Assembly (NCBI GenBank): GCA_964006375.1
Contig: OZ023267.1
Coordinates: forward strand, 27,402,739 to 27,466,738
DNA: 64,000 nt
Source of the DNA: Tillus elongatus
Taxonomy: Eukaryota; Arthropoda; Insecta; Coleoptera; Cleridae
Reading direction: 5' to 3'
Shown here: piece after piece, positions 15,279 through 25,519 of the stretch
Numbering within the stretch: position 1 is the first letter of the stretch
How the letters are laid out: each line of letters begins with the position of its first letter
Made by a program: the position numbers and the translations under genes
Notes under the pieces: generated by a model
Seen by the model: only the letters and a program-made list of their open reading frames with translations
Database searches by the model: none
What the model was told of the DNA's origin: nothing

Positions 15279-15408
15279 ATATAAAAATTGAAACTGACCC
15301 CGGATATGGGTTCTAGGGGTCCTAGTTCGCGCTCATTTGCAAAAAAAATTTCAAAATTCAAAAGTCGAGATCTCCCCATTAGTGAATATTTTCTACGAAA
15401 ATTCACTA
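14519..15408 (-). mobile_element. (TA)n-family repeat, full-length, right arm with tandem units
   Basis: Minus orientation, about 890 bp. Hairpin at 15381-15407, left arm, (TA)n at 15199-15275, and terminus GGACGCAGCAAGTGC at 14522-14536. The right arm (14770-15180) consists of about three tandem units of roughly 130-140 bp, each with the TTCCCGGAAAACCT and AAAATCGGCCCATTATT blocks. Confidence 0.75.
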
Positions 15409-15592
15409 AAAGAAGAATTTAAATATTTGGGCAAACTAAAAAGTAGGTACATTTTAAAAACTGCAGTTTGCGCGTGTTTACACCAGACACTATGAAAGGT
15501 GCACTTCAAGCATGCGCATTAGGTATCGCCGTATTTGTTTAATTTATTAGAAAGTCCTGACGTTGCAAGTGCGTTACAGTAGCGAAAATTGC

Positions 15593-15680
15593 GCAGGGGG
15601 GGCCTTCATCTCCTTGAACCCCCCTTTGGGGCTGCGCCGATTCTGCTTCACCCACTCCCAAAGTCACGATCCGCCACTGG
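15593..15680 (-). mobile_element. DNA-transposon end-like segment
   Basis: GC-rich segment. Read on the minus strand it begins CCAGTGGCGGATCGTG, a terminus style common among cut-and-paste elements. No matching second end was found nearby, so this is tentative. Confidence 0.3.
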
Positions 15681-15900
15681 TTTGGAGAAACGTCTATTAG
15701 AGACAAATGTGCCACCAGCAAGCAGTAAGAGACAGAAGACAAGAGGTTGCAGAGACTTCAGTTACAGTTATCTAAGAGGAAATTCAGGCAAACGCAAAAG
15801 ATGTTATTTCTGCACAAGGATCTTAAAAACAAAATATTTCTGTGAAAAGTGCAATTTTTTTTTATTGTCTCACCCATCTTCAATCTTCGTCAATTGGTGA
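15681..15900 (+). pseudogene. piggyBac-like transposase, C-terminal Cys-rich tail only
   Basis: The plus frame encodes LEKRLLETNVPP, a basic linker, then KRCYFCTRILKTKYFCEKC. The paired CxxC spacing and position just before the end of the frame resemble the cysteine-rich domain at the C-terminus of piggyBac transposases, which binds the element's ends. The catalytic domain is absent and the tail is frayed after CNFFLLSHPSS. Assignment is by motif only. Confidence 0.45.
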
Positions 15901-15904
15901 AGAA

Positions 15905-16735
15905 AGTGCATAGGAACGAAAAATAGAAATCAACAATAAACTTTCGTTCCTAGATGTACTAGTTATTAAAAATAAAAATAATGGCTCGCTTGAATTCGAT
16001 GTCTATAGGAAGGAAACGGCTACTATTAGTTATATTCCTAATGACTCACATCATTCGTTTACACAAAGAACGGCTAATTTAAATTTCTTGGTAAACAGAT
16101 TGATTAAATTTTCGTTAAGTAAAAATAGATTTAATACAGAATTAAAATACATTAAAAATGTGGCGAGATATAACGGTTACTCGGATGGTTTAATAGACAA
16201 ATTTGTTAACAAACACAGAACAAAGAAAATGATATCTGAATATACGACATTTAAGAAAGAGAAAATAGAGAAAAATTTGTGTGTTTACCTTATGAACCAC
16301 GTATCACAAAGGGTTTGTAAAGTATTTTTAAGAAAGCCGATTTACATTAGACTTTTTCGACGAAAAGTAATTTAAAAAATTTGTTGGGCAATACGAAAGA
16401 CAAAGACAAAGTCACTGAAATGTCCGGTATTTATGAGATTAGTTGCAAAGATTGCGATCTTAAATACGTGGGTCAAACTAGGAGAAACATAGCCACCAGA
16501 TTTCGTGAACATCTCGCACAGTTGCGATACGGTACAGTGAACAAATCATGTGTGGCCAACATATATGGGATAATAATCACCACATTGACAAAGAGAACTT
16601 GTCAAAAACGTTAGACATCAAACTATGCTTGATTCAATAGAAAGTATTTTTATATTAAGGTCTATTAAGAACAAAACTTCATTTAATCGTGCGGCACCTT
16701 TAATTTTGAGCCCTTTATATTCACTTTGCATTTGA
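15905..16735 (+). pseudogene. Penelope-like element: end of RT plus GIY-YIG endonuclease
   Basis: The frame EINNKLSFLDVLVIKN..GSLEFDVYRKETAT.. matches the region just after the RT core of PLEs. It is followed by NRFNTELKYIKNVARYNGY and DKFVNKHRTK. After a frameshifted stretch (about 16290-16400) the GIY-YIG endonuclease starts: MSGIYEISCKDCDLKYVGQT near 16420-16480, then RRNIATRFREHLAQLRYG with the conserved Arg and His. Another frameshift near 16565 leads to NNHHIDKENLSKTLDIKL and a terminal LDSIESIFILRSIKNK block, with stop at 16733-16735. The RT core upstream is missing. PLEs use the GIY-YIG domain to nick target DNA. Confidence 0.85.
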
Positions 16736-17745
16736 CCGCTTAAACACTTCTAATTTGTCTGGTGGAATAATAAATTACTGTCAATAACTCGGCCGGTTTA
16801 TACATATACTAATCTCTACGTTTGTCTCGACTTAAAGATCTGTTCGTTTGTTTGTATCTATGAAGTCAATATAAATTCTGTTACGAATAATTAAAATCAA
16901 TATAAATATAGTTTTTATATAGTATTTTAGTTGAATTATTTATCTTTTGTTAGAGTTAACATGGTTAGCCAAACACCCGGTATTAGTTTTCTATTTAAAA
17001 AATATGAGCGGATTTAACGGATTTTTATTTAGTTGTCAAATGAAAATGTCAAAATTTTTGTGTTGTAATTAATATCAGTATTTTGGAAGAATTTTCTGGT
17101 TTACGAGGCGGAGTTATTGTAAAATGAGAGATGAATATTTAGAGTGGTAGTCCAATTGTTAGTGGCAGAAAGGAAGTTCAAAATTATTGAGTATTTAACA
17201 AAATTGTAAATGTGACAGTAGCAAGATTTGGCAGTTCCCTTTAGACAAGTCAAATCAAAATTGTGTTTATTGCAAGCACAAGCATTAGGCTTATTTGTGA
17301 AACACATTGTAAAATTATGTACTAATAAATATATTAAATAAAATATTAAATATTAAATATTATCTAGCCAGATGTTTGCCGGCTTCGTCCAATATCCACA
17401 TAGTAAATTTCTAGATTGAAAGGGAACGTGCAGATTTCTTAAATAACTCGGTTCCTGTAAACCTATTGTCCGTATATTAGATAAGGGTCATAAATTTGTC
17501 GACCAGAAGATTAAAGCAGGCCTTCGACCTCCTACTTTCACTACACAATAAACAAACGATCGTTCTTGGACGACAATTTTACTTCGGACTAGTTCGTTTA
17601 CCTTGACGCGATATAAATACATGGTAGCTAGTGGTTTAGTTTAGAATTTTCCTTCCTCTGAAGATGTTGACTTTGTGAACGAAACGATCGTAAGGTCTCT
17701 GAAATAAGTTTTGTGGTAATTTGGGTTTCTCCAAGTGTACTTATT
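16736..17745 (+). mobile_element. PLE 3' region ending in a hammerhead-like terminus
   Basis: Noncoding region downstream of the PLE frame. It ends with the family A terminus at 17645-17745, also found at 12.9, 22.4 and 45.8 kb. The extent between 16740 and 17640 is inferred by continuity, and later insertions may be included. Confidence 0.55.
17650..17700 (+). ncRNA. Hammerhead-like motif at PLE 3' end (family A)
   Basis: Core CTGAAGA at 17658-17664 fits CUGANGA. There is one extra T, then stem II GTTGAC/GTGAAC (66-71 and 75-80, one mismatch), GAAA at 17681-17684, self-complementary ACGATCGT at 17684-17691 as a loopless stem III, and A at 17692 as the cleavage-site base. Stem I is weak (CCT against AGG). 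The mismatch in stem II suggests decay. Confidence 0.5.
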
Positions 17746-17867
17746 AATGTTGTACCTAGAATGACCTTTGTGACATTATCATAAAAGTAGCAATATATAT
17801 CCGCTGACGTGATGTTTACATGTAAAATAAAAACTATTGTTATTAGATATAATATTACAGTAATTAC

Positions 17868-18144
17868 CATTATTGCCGTTGACAGGTTTGATGTCTGGAC
17901 CGTTAGAAGAATGGTGACTAGATATGCTACTCGTGTTCGAATTAGGTGTCGTCGATACACTCGAATGCGGTGATCCAGGCTTCAGGTCCTTGTTTGAGGT
18001 TAAGCTCGTTGTTTTCGAATTAGTATTGTTTTCTGCTTTTATACTAGTTGGAGGATTCGTATTTTCGTTTGTATTGCTTGTGGCTTTTTGCTGTGCTAAC
18101 CTTTCTTGCTTCCTAAACTTCGCTCTTCTATTTTGAAACCATAC
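17868..18144 (-). CDS. Internal exon of a paired-class homeobox gene, Phox2-like
   Basis: The exon encodes VWFQNRRAKFRKQER, the second half of homeodomain helix 3, then a basic LAQQK tail and a Ser/Asn/Thr-rich linker with the KPGSPHSS and SSHHSSNGPDIKP stretches. The acceptor CCACAG lies immediately before GTATGG (minus strand, 18150-18145), so the exon starts between homeodomain residues 46 and 47, the characteristic intron site of paired-class genes. A donor G|GTAATT sits at 17868/17867. That gives 277 nt, entering in phase 0 and leaving one base over. RRAKFRKQER followed by a Gln-rich tail is closest to Phox2 among paired-class factors I know, but related genes (Prrx, al, Drgx types) are not excluded. 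The protein would be a nuclear sequence-specific transcription factor. I could not find the exon with the first 46 residues; it should lie at higher coordinates, possibly outside the window. This is the only conserved host coding sequence seen. Confidence 0.85.
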
Positions 18145-18463
18145 CTGTGGAAGGTAATTGTTAATATTATGTACAACATAGATTGCAATTAAACTACTTA
18201 GGAAATCACATTTAAAATTTTTTACACTGACACAGAAAACAATCATAATAATGATAACATTAATAATAGTAAATTACATTATAGTAGAATTCGTAGAATT
18301 ATGTCTTGTTTGGTTGTAAACTTGGGGGGACATTTTGATCGATTTTGAATAGCGATTTGTACGTATATGCTTTTAACAATATTGTAAACTTTGCTTTTCA
18401 TAAATGTACGTATAGGTGACTATTTTTGGAATATAAAGGAGAAACATGTGTATATTGCTTTTT
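18145..18463 (-). other. Intron sequence upstream of the homeobox exon
   Basis: AT-rich, begins with the acceptor pyrimidine tract and holds no repeat until the (TA)n-family hairpin at 18464. Confidence 0.5.
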
Positions 18464-19582
<1,119 letters not shown>

Positions 19583-19606
<24 letters not shown>

Positions 19607-19895
19607 TAGCTAATTTTGATCAAATGCTTCATATTTGAACAGCTCAATTTGCTATTAACCTATAAGGTTGACCAAGAAACGTGTTTTTTCGGGAACACTT
19701 TAAGTTTACTTTTGGAAATTTTTGTACATTTTCACACAATAAAGTTATTTTGATGAAACATGGCACATTGTTTTTACTATATAGGTTATACTGGTAACCA
19801 AATTTGATGCCTGCTTTCTTAAAAACACACATATTTGTTATTAAAAACATTTTTATGAAAATTCACTATCATAACGCACTTGCTGCGTCCAGAGT
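19583..19895. mobile_element. MITE with about 36-bp TIRs
   Basis: About 312 bp. The left end GGACGCAGCAAGTGCGTT (19584-19601) and right end AACGCACTTGCTGCGTCC (19875-19892) are inverse complements, extended inward by a TAGTGAATTTTC-like block. The interior is shared with copies near 29600, 38073, 39985, 43043, 45058, 49098 and 50868. No coding capacity. The ends are the same as the 3' terminus of the (TA)n family, so the two are related or one is derived from the other. Confidence 0.7.
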
Positions 19896-19974
19896 TTTTA
19901 TTATCTTAGCTTCAGTTTACTCATGTAACGCTAGATACATTCTCGCAAATGTAGCCTTGCATTGTCCCTATATT

Positions 19975-20130
19975 AGGGTAGAAATGGGCCAGGGCTAACA
20001 ATTTACTAAAGTGTTAGTTAGTTAGTTATATACAGTATTTATTTTTTAACACTTTGTGTTATTTGGAGCTGGCGTGACAACATACTACTTGGTTCCGCAA
20101 CTAGGTGGCGGCACGTGCACCACTCACTTA
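19975..20130 (+). mobile_element. Family C arm fragment
   Basis: Inverse complement of 48440-48580 (shared TTGTGTTATTTGGAGCTG, CGTGACAACATACTAC and GGGCCAGGG blocks), the repeat whose other arm carries the consensus hammerhead. The hammerhead itself is missing here. Confidence 0.6.
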
Positions 20131-20295
20131 GTAATCAGTTTACTCTATTTTTTTCTCTCCTGGTGAATTTTCTTTAAAAAATTCACTGATGAAAAGATCA
20201 GGACATTTGAATTTTAAAAAAAATGTCTTTAAATAAGCGTGAACTAGGCTCTCTAGAACACCTATCTGGGGTTAGTTTCAATGTTTTTTATACGT

Positions 20296-20364
<69 letters not shown>

Positions 20365-20748
20365 ACACGGATAACTCAAAAAATAAAGGGCAGATTTTGA
20401 TAGAATTCCGCACGTCCCTTCCTTTTGTAAGTGGCTTGAATAAGTTCATTAGCCAGGAAAATAGGTTATGGTTTTCTGGGAAAATTTTTAGTTTCCTTTC
20501 GAAAAAAATGTTTATTTCAAAAAATCAAAAGCTATGGTAATCAAATTTGGTAGGTAGTTTTACGATATAAAAATTAAACTATACACCAAAATTTAGATTT
20601 CTGTTACTACGTACAGACTTGGAGACTACTTCTCTGGCTTCACTGTTGGTTTTCGTTTTTGTAGGTGAAGGATGTAGCCAGCGCGTAAGTTAACTGGAGA
20701 AATTAGGCATTTATGAATTCTGGATGTTCTAGGATGTTCTTCAACGTT

Positions 20749-20791
20749 TCTGTGACTATAGTTTCGCTGCATAACAGCATTCTCAGACAGA
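20749..20791 (-). ncRNA. Hammerhead-like motif, left arm (family B)
   Basis: On the minus strand: TCTGT, CTGAGAA, T, GCTG..CAGC stem II, GAAA, self-complementary ACTATAGT, C, ACAGA. TCTGT and ACAGA form a perfect 5-bp stem I on either side of the core. The core departs from CUGANGA at one position, as if one base were missing. Confidence 0.5.
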
Positions 20792-21097
20792 TTAAAATTG
20801 AATTAGTACGAAATCATGACAACTACAAATAAAGATTTGTTGCTATGTTAAGTATGTCAATAATTTCGTTATATAGAGACTGCTTTTATACTGTTATCAT
20901 AGTTATTATAGGCTAGTTCTATTTTTATGTTAAATATTGACATACATCACGTAGACATTTTGAAAGCCTCATCTGTCATCTGTGTTTCATTTTATTTTCA
21001 ATTTGATAAAATTTTTTGATCAAAACATCATATCATATTAACATAGCAACAGATATTTATTTGTATTTGTCATGATTTCGTACTAATTCAATTTTAA

Positions 21098-21138
21098 TCT
21101 GTCTGAGAATGCTGTTAAGCAGCGAAACTAGTCACAGA
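21098..21138 (+). ncRNA. Hammerhead-like motif, right arm (family B)
   Basis: TCTGT 21098-21102, CTGAGAA 21103-21109, stem II with GCTG/CAGC within 21111-21123, GAAA 21124-21127, self-complementary ACTAGT 21127-21132, C 21133, ACAGA 21134-21138. Same architecture as the minus-strand motif in the left arm. Confidence 0.55.
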
Positions 21139-21410
21139 AACGTTGAAGAACATCCTAGAACATGCAGAATTCATAAGGGACACTTGCTCCAGTTAGCTTA
21201 CGCGCTGGCTACGTCCTTCCCCTACAAAAACGAAAGCCAACAGTAAAGCCAGAAAAGTAGTCTCCAAGTCTGTATGTAGTATGGCCCAGTTTCACCAAGT
21301 AAGAGCAACAACAATTAGATTTCTATGTTACAAGAAAAAAATATTTGGTGCCGAATCATTTATATGAAAATTAACTATCAGAACGCACTTGCTGCGTCCA
21401 GACTTTTTAT

Positions 21411-21660
21411 TATATAAATTTGCGTAACAAATCTGATATCATAACTTTGTTATTTGTGGAGATATAAAATTTTTTCGAAAGCAAACCCAAAATTTTCCCG
21501 GAAAACCTGGTCCGGGTTTTCTGACTGACCAACTTGTCTAAGCCGCCTACCAAAAGAAGGTACCTCTCAAATTTCATCACAATCTGCTGATTATTTATAG
21601 ACGCTGTCGTACGTACCAAATTTCAAGTTTTTAGGTTTATGAAAAGTTTATTACAGACAT
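21411..21660 (-). mobile_element. (TA)n-family right-arm fragment
   Basis: Contains GAGATATAAAATTTTTTCG and TTTTCCCGGAAAACCTGG blocks typical of the right arm, without tract or hairpin. Confidence 0.5.
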
Positions 21661-21962
21661 TAAACAAAAATTCGCCCTGTCAAATTATTATTATTATTAT
21701 TAGTTTATTATTTACAATGCATCCTACAAAAGGTATTAAGCTTGTGTCTGCAACTGATTAAATTTTGGTTTAGATCTAATGCAAAATTGTAATATAGTTC
21801 GAAATCGTTTTGACACTGACAACACTCCAATTTTTTGATTTTCCATTTTTTAAGTTCTAAATATCTAACTGCCCATAGTTGCTTCATCTGATCGAAATTT
21901 TCTGCAAATCCCTGGAATGTCTGTATCATGTAGGCTAACAATAGTTAGTTAAGATGACATTA
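21661..21962. other. No recognised feature
   Basis: AT-rich. A 77-codon frame at 21708-21941 (-) has no recognisable domain. Confidence 0.4.
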
Positions 21963-22301
21963 AGACCCTCGGTGAACCACGCGTAAGAACATATGCCTCT
22001 GAACCGAAGGGTACTGGGTTCGATTACCAGGGTTTCCCTTTCACTTTTTCAGTACATACTGTAAAAATTTACATCAACCGAGGTTGTGATATTGTATTTG
22101 AGCAAGTTGAATGTCCGTTCCGCTCTTCGGTGGGGGCGTACATCCGTCGCTCCCGTGTCCATGTAATGTTGGGCACGTTAAATATCGCTTCCCTTCTCAC
22201 AGAAAGACAGAGGTTCGGCAAATTTTCCAGGCTGCTAAGGTGAAACGGCTCCCTGTCAAAGTTATGGAAATAGATCGACGTTTAAGTACAAAAAAGATGA
22301 C
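21963..22301 (+). mobile_element. SINE-1 copy
   Basis: tRNA-like head with A box GTGAACCACGCGTAAG (degraded) and B box GGGTTCGATTACC, then the CGTTCCGCTCTTCGG and CCGTGTCCATGTAATGTTGG body blocks. The 3' block is diverged (GGAAATAGATCGACG) and has no (CA)n tail. Confidence 0.8.
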
Positions 22302-22339
22302 ATTAAAAATAAAATAAGATCGAAAATAAGAACTGGTAT

Positions 22340-22525
22340 GTGAAAACTGGAACCTGTGATGAGCACTAATAAGTACACTTGGAGAAACCCAAATTACCAC
22401 AACACTTATTTCAGAGAAATAATTTTTCTTCCTTTGAAGATGTTGACTTTGTCAACGAAACGATCGTAAGGTCTCTGAAATAAGTGTTGTGGTGATTTGG
22501 GTTTCTCCAAGTGTACTTATAAGAA
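22340..22525. mobile_element. PLE-terminus foldback (family A)
   Basis: Left arm (22345-22415, minus) and right arm (22430-22520, plus) are inverted copies of the PLE terminus (ACACTTGGAGAAACCCAAAT against its inverse). Only the right arm keeps the hammerhead-like motif: TTGAAGA (first core base mutated), GTTGAC/GTCAAC, GAAA at 22457-22460, ACGATCGT at 22460-22467. Confidence 0.6.
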
Positions 22526-22779
22526 TTGGTATTTCATAACGCCCCACAAGTTTCATCCTTTTTTAACACATTTTTACCAAGCCGTTTAATTCTCAAATTT
22601 TCAACGAGATAATGGATGAAGTAATTATTTGAGTTCAACATCACCAGATTATTTGATTTAAATTTTTTTATCGATAGTTAAACATTGATTGACACAATAT
22701 TTGTCGAATCTTTATTAGCGATAACATTGGAACAAATGATGTCTCTTTCAAAAGCAGGTAGGTATTAATACTAGCTATA

Positions 22780-23115
22780 AATGCCATTCGAGTGCAGTAT
22801 TAAATGAAGCGACAAAACAAGCAGACACGTACTGTATAATCAATGATCAAAAAGTCCGCTCTATCAACGCGAGAGACAGTGACTCGTCAAATCAATCAAC
22901 GCGTGCCACGCCGGGCGGCACTTAACGACATGATGCGCATGATTAGCCCCGTAGTTATGCAAACAACAATCACCCGTATTGTGTAATAATATTTAAAGAA
23001 CTCATAAACAAGTGCCTCTCCGTCCGCCGGTCCAATAACGACGCCACGCTTTTGATACCGAAACCAGGCAGCCACCCTCTTTGTATATTACCGCGGGGTT
23101 GTCACATTTGGCCAA
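22780..23115. promoter_or_regulatory. Repeat-free island, candidate cis-regulatory DNA
   Basis: About 335 bp free of the window's repeats and richer in GC. It packs motifs common in developmental enhancers: ATCAATGATCAA, ATGCGCATGATTAGCC, GTTATGCAAACAACAAT (octamer-like and Sox-like cores) and GCCACGCCGGGCGGC. It lies about 4.6 kb from the homeobox exon, on its upstream side. No open frame is seen. Enhancer status is inference. Confidence 0.3.
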
Positions 23116-23360
23116 AAGTTCCCAGATTAAGAGATATTATGACTAGTTAACCCTATGATCTTTACTACCAAAAGCTTATTGTTTGAGCGGTAACACATTT
23201 AATAAATTAGTTGCAATGTAAGGAAAAATAGTTAATTTTTTTTTTTTATGTACAGATACTCAACAGAAATGACCGCAAGTAAAGACCATGCGTATCACAT
23301 GTCATATAAAGCATACGCTAGAAAAGTTTATAACATAAAATGATCTCTAAGCATTAAGCT

Positions 23361-25130
23361 TGGGATGCGCGATGTGCATCGATGTTTCGTAAACATCGAT
23401 ATTTTGCTTACGATCTTCGATATTAACATCGATGTTTTTTTTTTTCGATATTATCAGACAGCATCGATGTTTTTTTTTTTTTTAAGATGTTTCCTTCGAT
23501 GTTTCTCAATGCCATAGTAATTTATTATTATCATTTTCTAGGACCTCGGTGGTTCAGAGGTAAGAACGTGTGCCTTTGAACCGAAGGGTACCGGGTTCGA
23601 TCCCGGCGTACTCCTTTCACTTTTCCAGTACAAACTGTAAAATTAACATAAACCGAGGTTCTGGCATTGTATTTGAGCAAGTTGAATGTCTGCACGTTCC
23701 GCCCTTCGGAGGGGGCGTTAAGCCGTCGGTCCCGTGTCCATGCGATGTTGGGCACGTTAAAGATCCCTACCCTCCTTACAGAAAGACAGGGGTTCGGCAA
23801 AATTTCCTGGATAGTGAGGTGAAACTGCTCCCTGGCGTCGGTGATTGGCCATAGTCGCGGAAATAGGCCGACGTTAAAGAAACAAAAACACACACACACA
23901 CACACATTATCATTTTCTATTATCAATTGCCAAGTCAATTCATTTGTGTACATCTAGCGAGCAGTATCAGAACTAGAAAATGTCTAACGAAAGTAAACTT
24001 TAACGAATACGCACAAAAGTTGGGTAAAATTAAAGTAAAATTTTTTTTATTTTATTTAAAATATGAATAGGTAACTGTGTCGTGCATATTGTAAGTACCT
24101 AGATATTGAATCTCTAGGCTAGGTGTCTACTAATCATACGTCGAATTTTAGTGATTACCCATTCCCCATAAAATTACTGTATTGGTATTTATTATTTAAT
24201 AGTAATAGTTAGGTACTTAAGCAGAAAAAAATAAACACTGCCTAGTGCGTCTCCTTATTAGAAGATGAAAAATTCAACCTTTGGAGTGAACATCACAAGA
24301 TGGTAGAAAATGTTAGTGGTGCTTGCTCTTAAGTCTCTCATCGCGAAGAACAAAAATCCAAAGTTTCTGCCGAAATTACTGAGTACTTTCAATGCCCGGT
24401 CAGAAAATTTACAGAAAATCCGTTGGACCTCTGGAAGGACATGGAATTTATATTTCCTAATTTATCCAAAAATGCACCAAAATTTCTTAGCATAGTAGCG
24501 ACGTCAGTTCCCTCCGAAAGACTTTTCTCAAAGGCAGGGCAAGTTTTAACCCAGCAGAGAAATATACTTAAAGGAAAACGCTTGTCATAATTATTATTTC
24601 TCCAAAATTGTTCACAAAATAATTTTTAATGAATAAGTTATAGTTCTGTTTTCAAAATACTTTTATTTGTGTGTTATTTAACATGTTATTTCTTTGTTTC
24701 TGCGTTTTATATCATTAATTTAATTTAATTTAATTTTTTATACTAGGAGTATAATTTTTATTTTTTTGAAAATTGTCCCCAAATTTGTTTTTAATGAATA
24801 ACGTTTAATTCTATTTTCAAGACACTGTTATTTATGTGTGATTTGACATGTTATTTCTTTGTTTCTGCCGTTTAAATCATTATTTTGATTTTATTTCATT
24901 TTTTATACTTGGAGCATAATATTTTCTGTATTTTAAGAAGAATAAATATTTTACATTTATTTCTAAAATGTATTTTTATTATTTTGACTCATGATTACAG
25001 TTTTATAGAAAAAATCGATGTTTTAGAAAATCGATGATTTTGATCCGATATTTTTAACACATCGATGTTTTGATTTAGATTTATCAAAAGATGTGAACAT
25101 TCATGTTTTAGAAACATCGCGCATCCCTAT
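23361..25130 (+). pseudogene. hAT transposon remnant
   Basis: The ends match as inverted repeats: GGGATGCGCGATGT at 23362-23375 and ACATCGCGCATCCC at 25114-25127. They are flanked by an imperfect 8-bp duplication (ATTAAGCT and ATTAAGTA). Inside, 24385-24585 encodes the hAT C-terminal dimerisation domain: DMEFIFPNLSKNAPKFL, then SIVATSVPSERLFSKAGQ and RNILKGKRLS, ending at a TAA. The frame is broken upstream and the DDE core is absent. Subterminal ATCGATGTTT repeats occur at both ends. A SINE is nested at 23541-23905. Confidence 0.8.
23541..23905 (+). mobile_element. SINE-1, full-length reference copy with TSD
   Basis: tRNA-derived head with A box GGTGGTTCAGAGGTAAG and B box GGGTTCGATCCC, the conserved body, the 3' block GGCGTCGGTGATTGGCCATA and a (CA)n tail. 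It is flanked by a perfect 14-bp target duplication ATTATCATTTTCTA (23527-23540 and 23906-23919). This is the best-preserved copy and defines the element at 365 bp. Transcription would be by RNA polymerase III, with mobilisation by a LINE. Confidence 0.92.
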
Positions 25131-25519
25131 ATTAAGTAGCAAAGAAACGTGTATCAACTCCGACTTACTACTACGCAATAGATCTGTCGACTGATTTACG
25201 CTGTTATAAATAAAACACAATCTAGAAGGCGGTGAGCTAAGCTTGACATTTGTCCTAGCTGGCAGTAGGTAAAAGAAGTCGTGCTTTATAGTGCTGGTTC
25301 TAGGCGTGTAAAAAAGCAGAGTGTGCAATATATGAGGGCATATGATCCTATTGTGTAACAAATTAAATAAAAATAAAAGAGCAGAATAAATTGGACTATA
25401 GTCTCCAGAGATTCCGACGAGAATCTCTACAGCAAGTTGGCCTGTGGTGTGCCAGTAGCAGCATACATCTTATCTGCTCTGTATGCGATGAACTAGACAA
25501 ATATTCAAGCCGAATAGCT
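25131..25519. other. No recognised feature
   Basis: No repeat or domain that I recognise between the hAT right end and the LINE. Confidence 0.4.

Larger units (their letters stand above)
20608..21314. mobile_element. Family B inverted-repeat retroelement, complete, with TSD
   Basis: About 707 bp. The inverted arms (20608-20845 and about 20990-21314) face each other across a short unique centre. It is flanked by TTAGATTTCTGTTAC (20593-20607) and TTAGATTTCTATGTTAC (21315-21331), a target duplication of about 15-17 bp, because the unbroken sister copy near 31016 has this sequence once. No open frame is present. Each arm carries a hammerhead-like motif reading outward. Confidence 0.75.
20160..21405 (+). 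mobile_element. (TA)n-family repeat split by a family B retroelement
   Basis: Hairpin at 20162-20188, left arm, (TA)n at 20299-20361, right arm to 20607, insertion 20608-21314, then the remaining right arm and the terminus AACGCACTTGCTGCGTCC at 21382-21399. Continuity with the unbroken copy at 30302-31117 shows where the insertion lies. Confidence 0.8.

Noticed and set aside
15116..15406. Peptide-like frames ([22 protein letters not shown]) recurring in several places
   Set aside because: They are the left arm of the (TA)n family read in one frame. They recur because the repeat recurs, with no domain, start context or codon bias.
17924..18136. 70-codon plus-strand frame over the homeobox exon
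   Set aside because: Antisense shadow of the exon. The minus-strand reading has homeodomain residues and splice sites.
23541..23640. A functional tRNA gene
   Set aside because: A and B boxes are present, but the sequence runs into a repeated SINE body, and the acceptor stem does not close.
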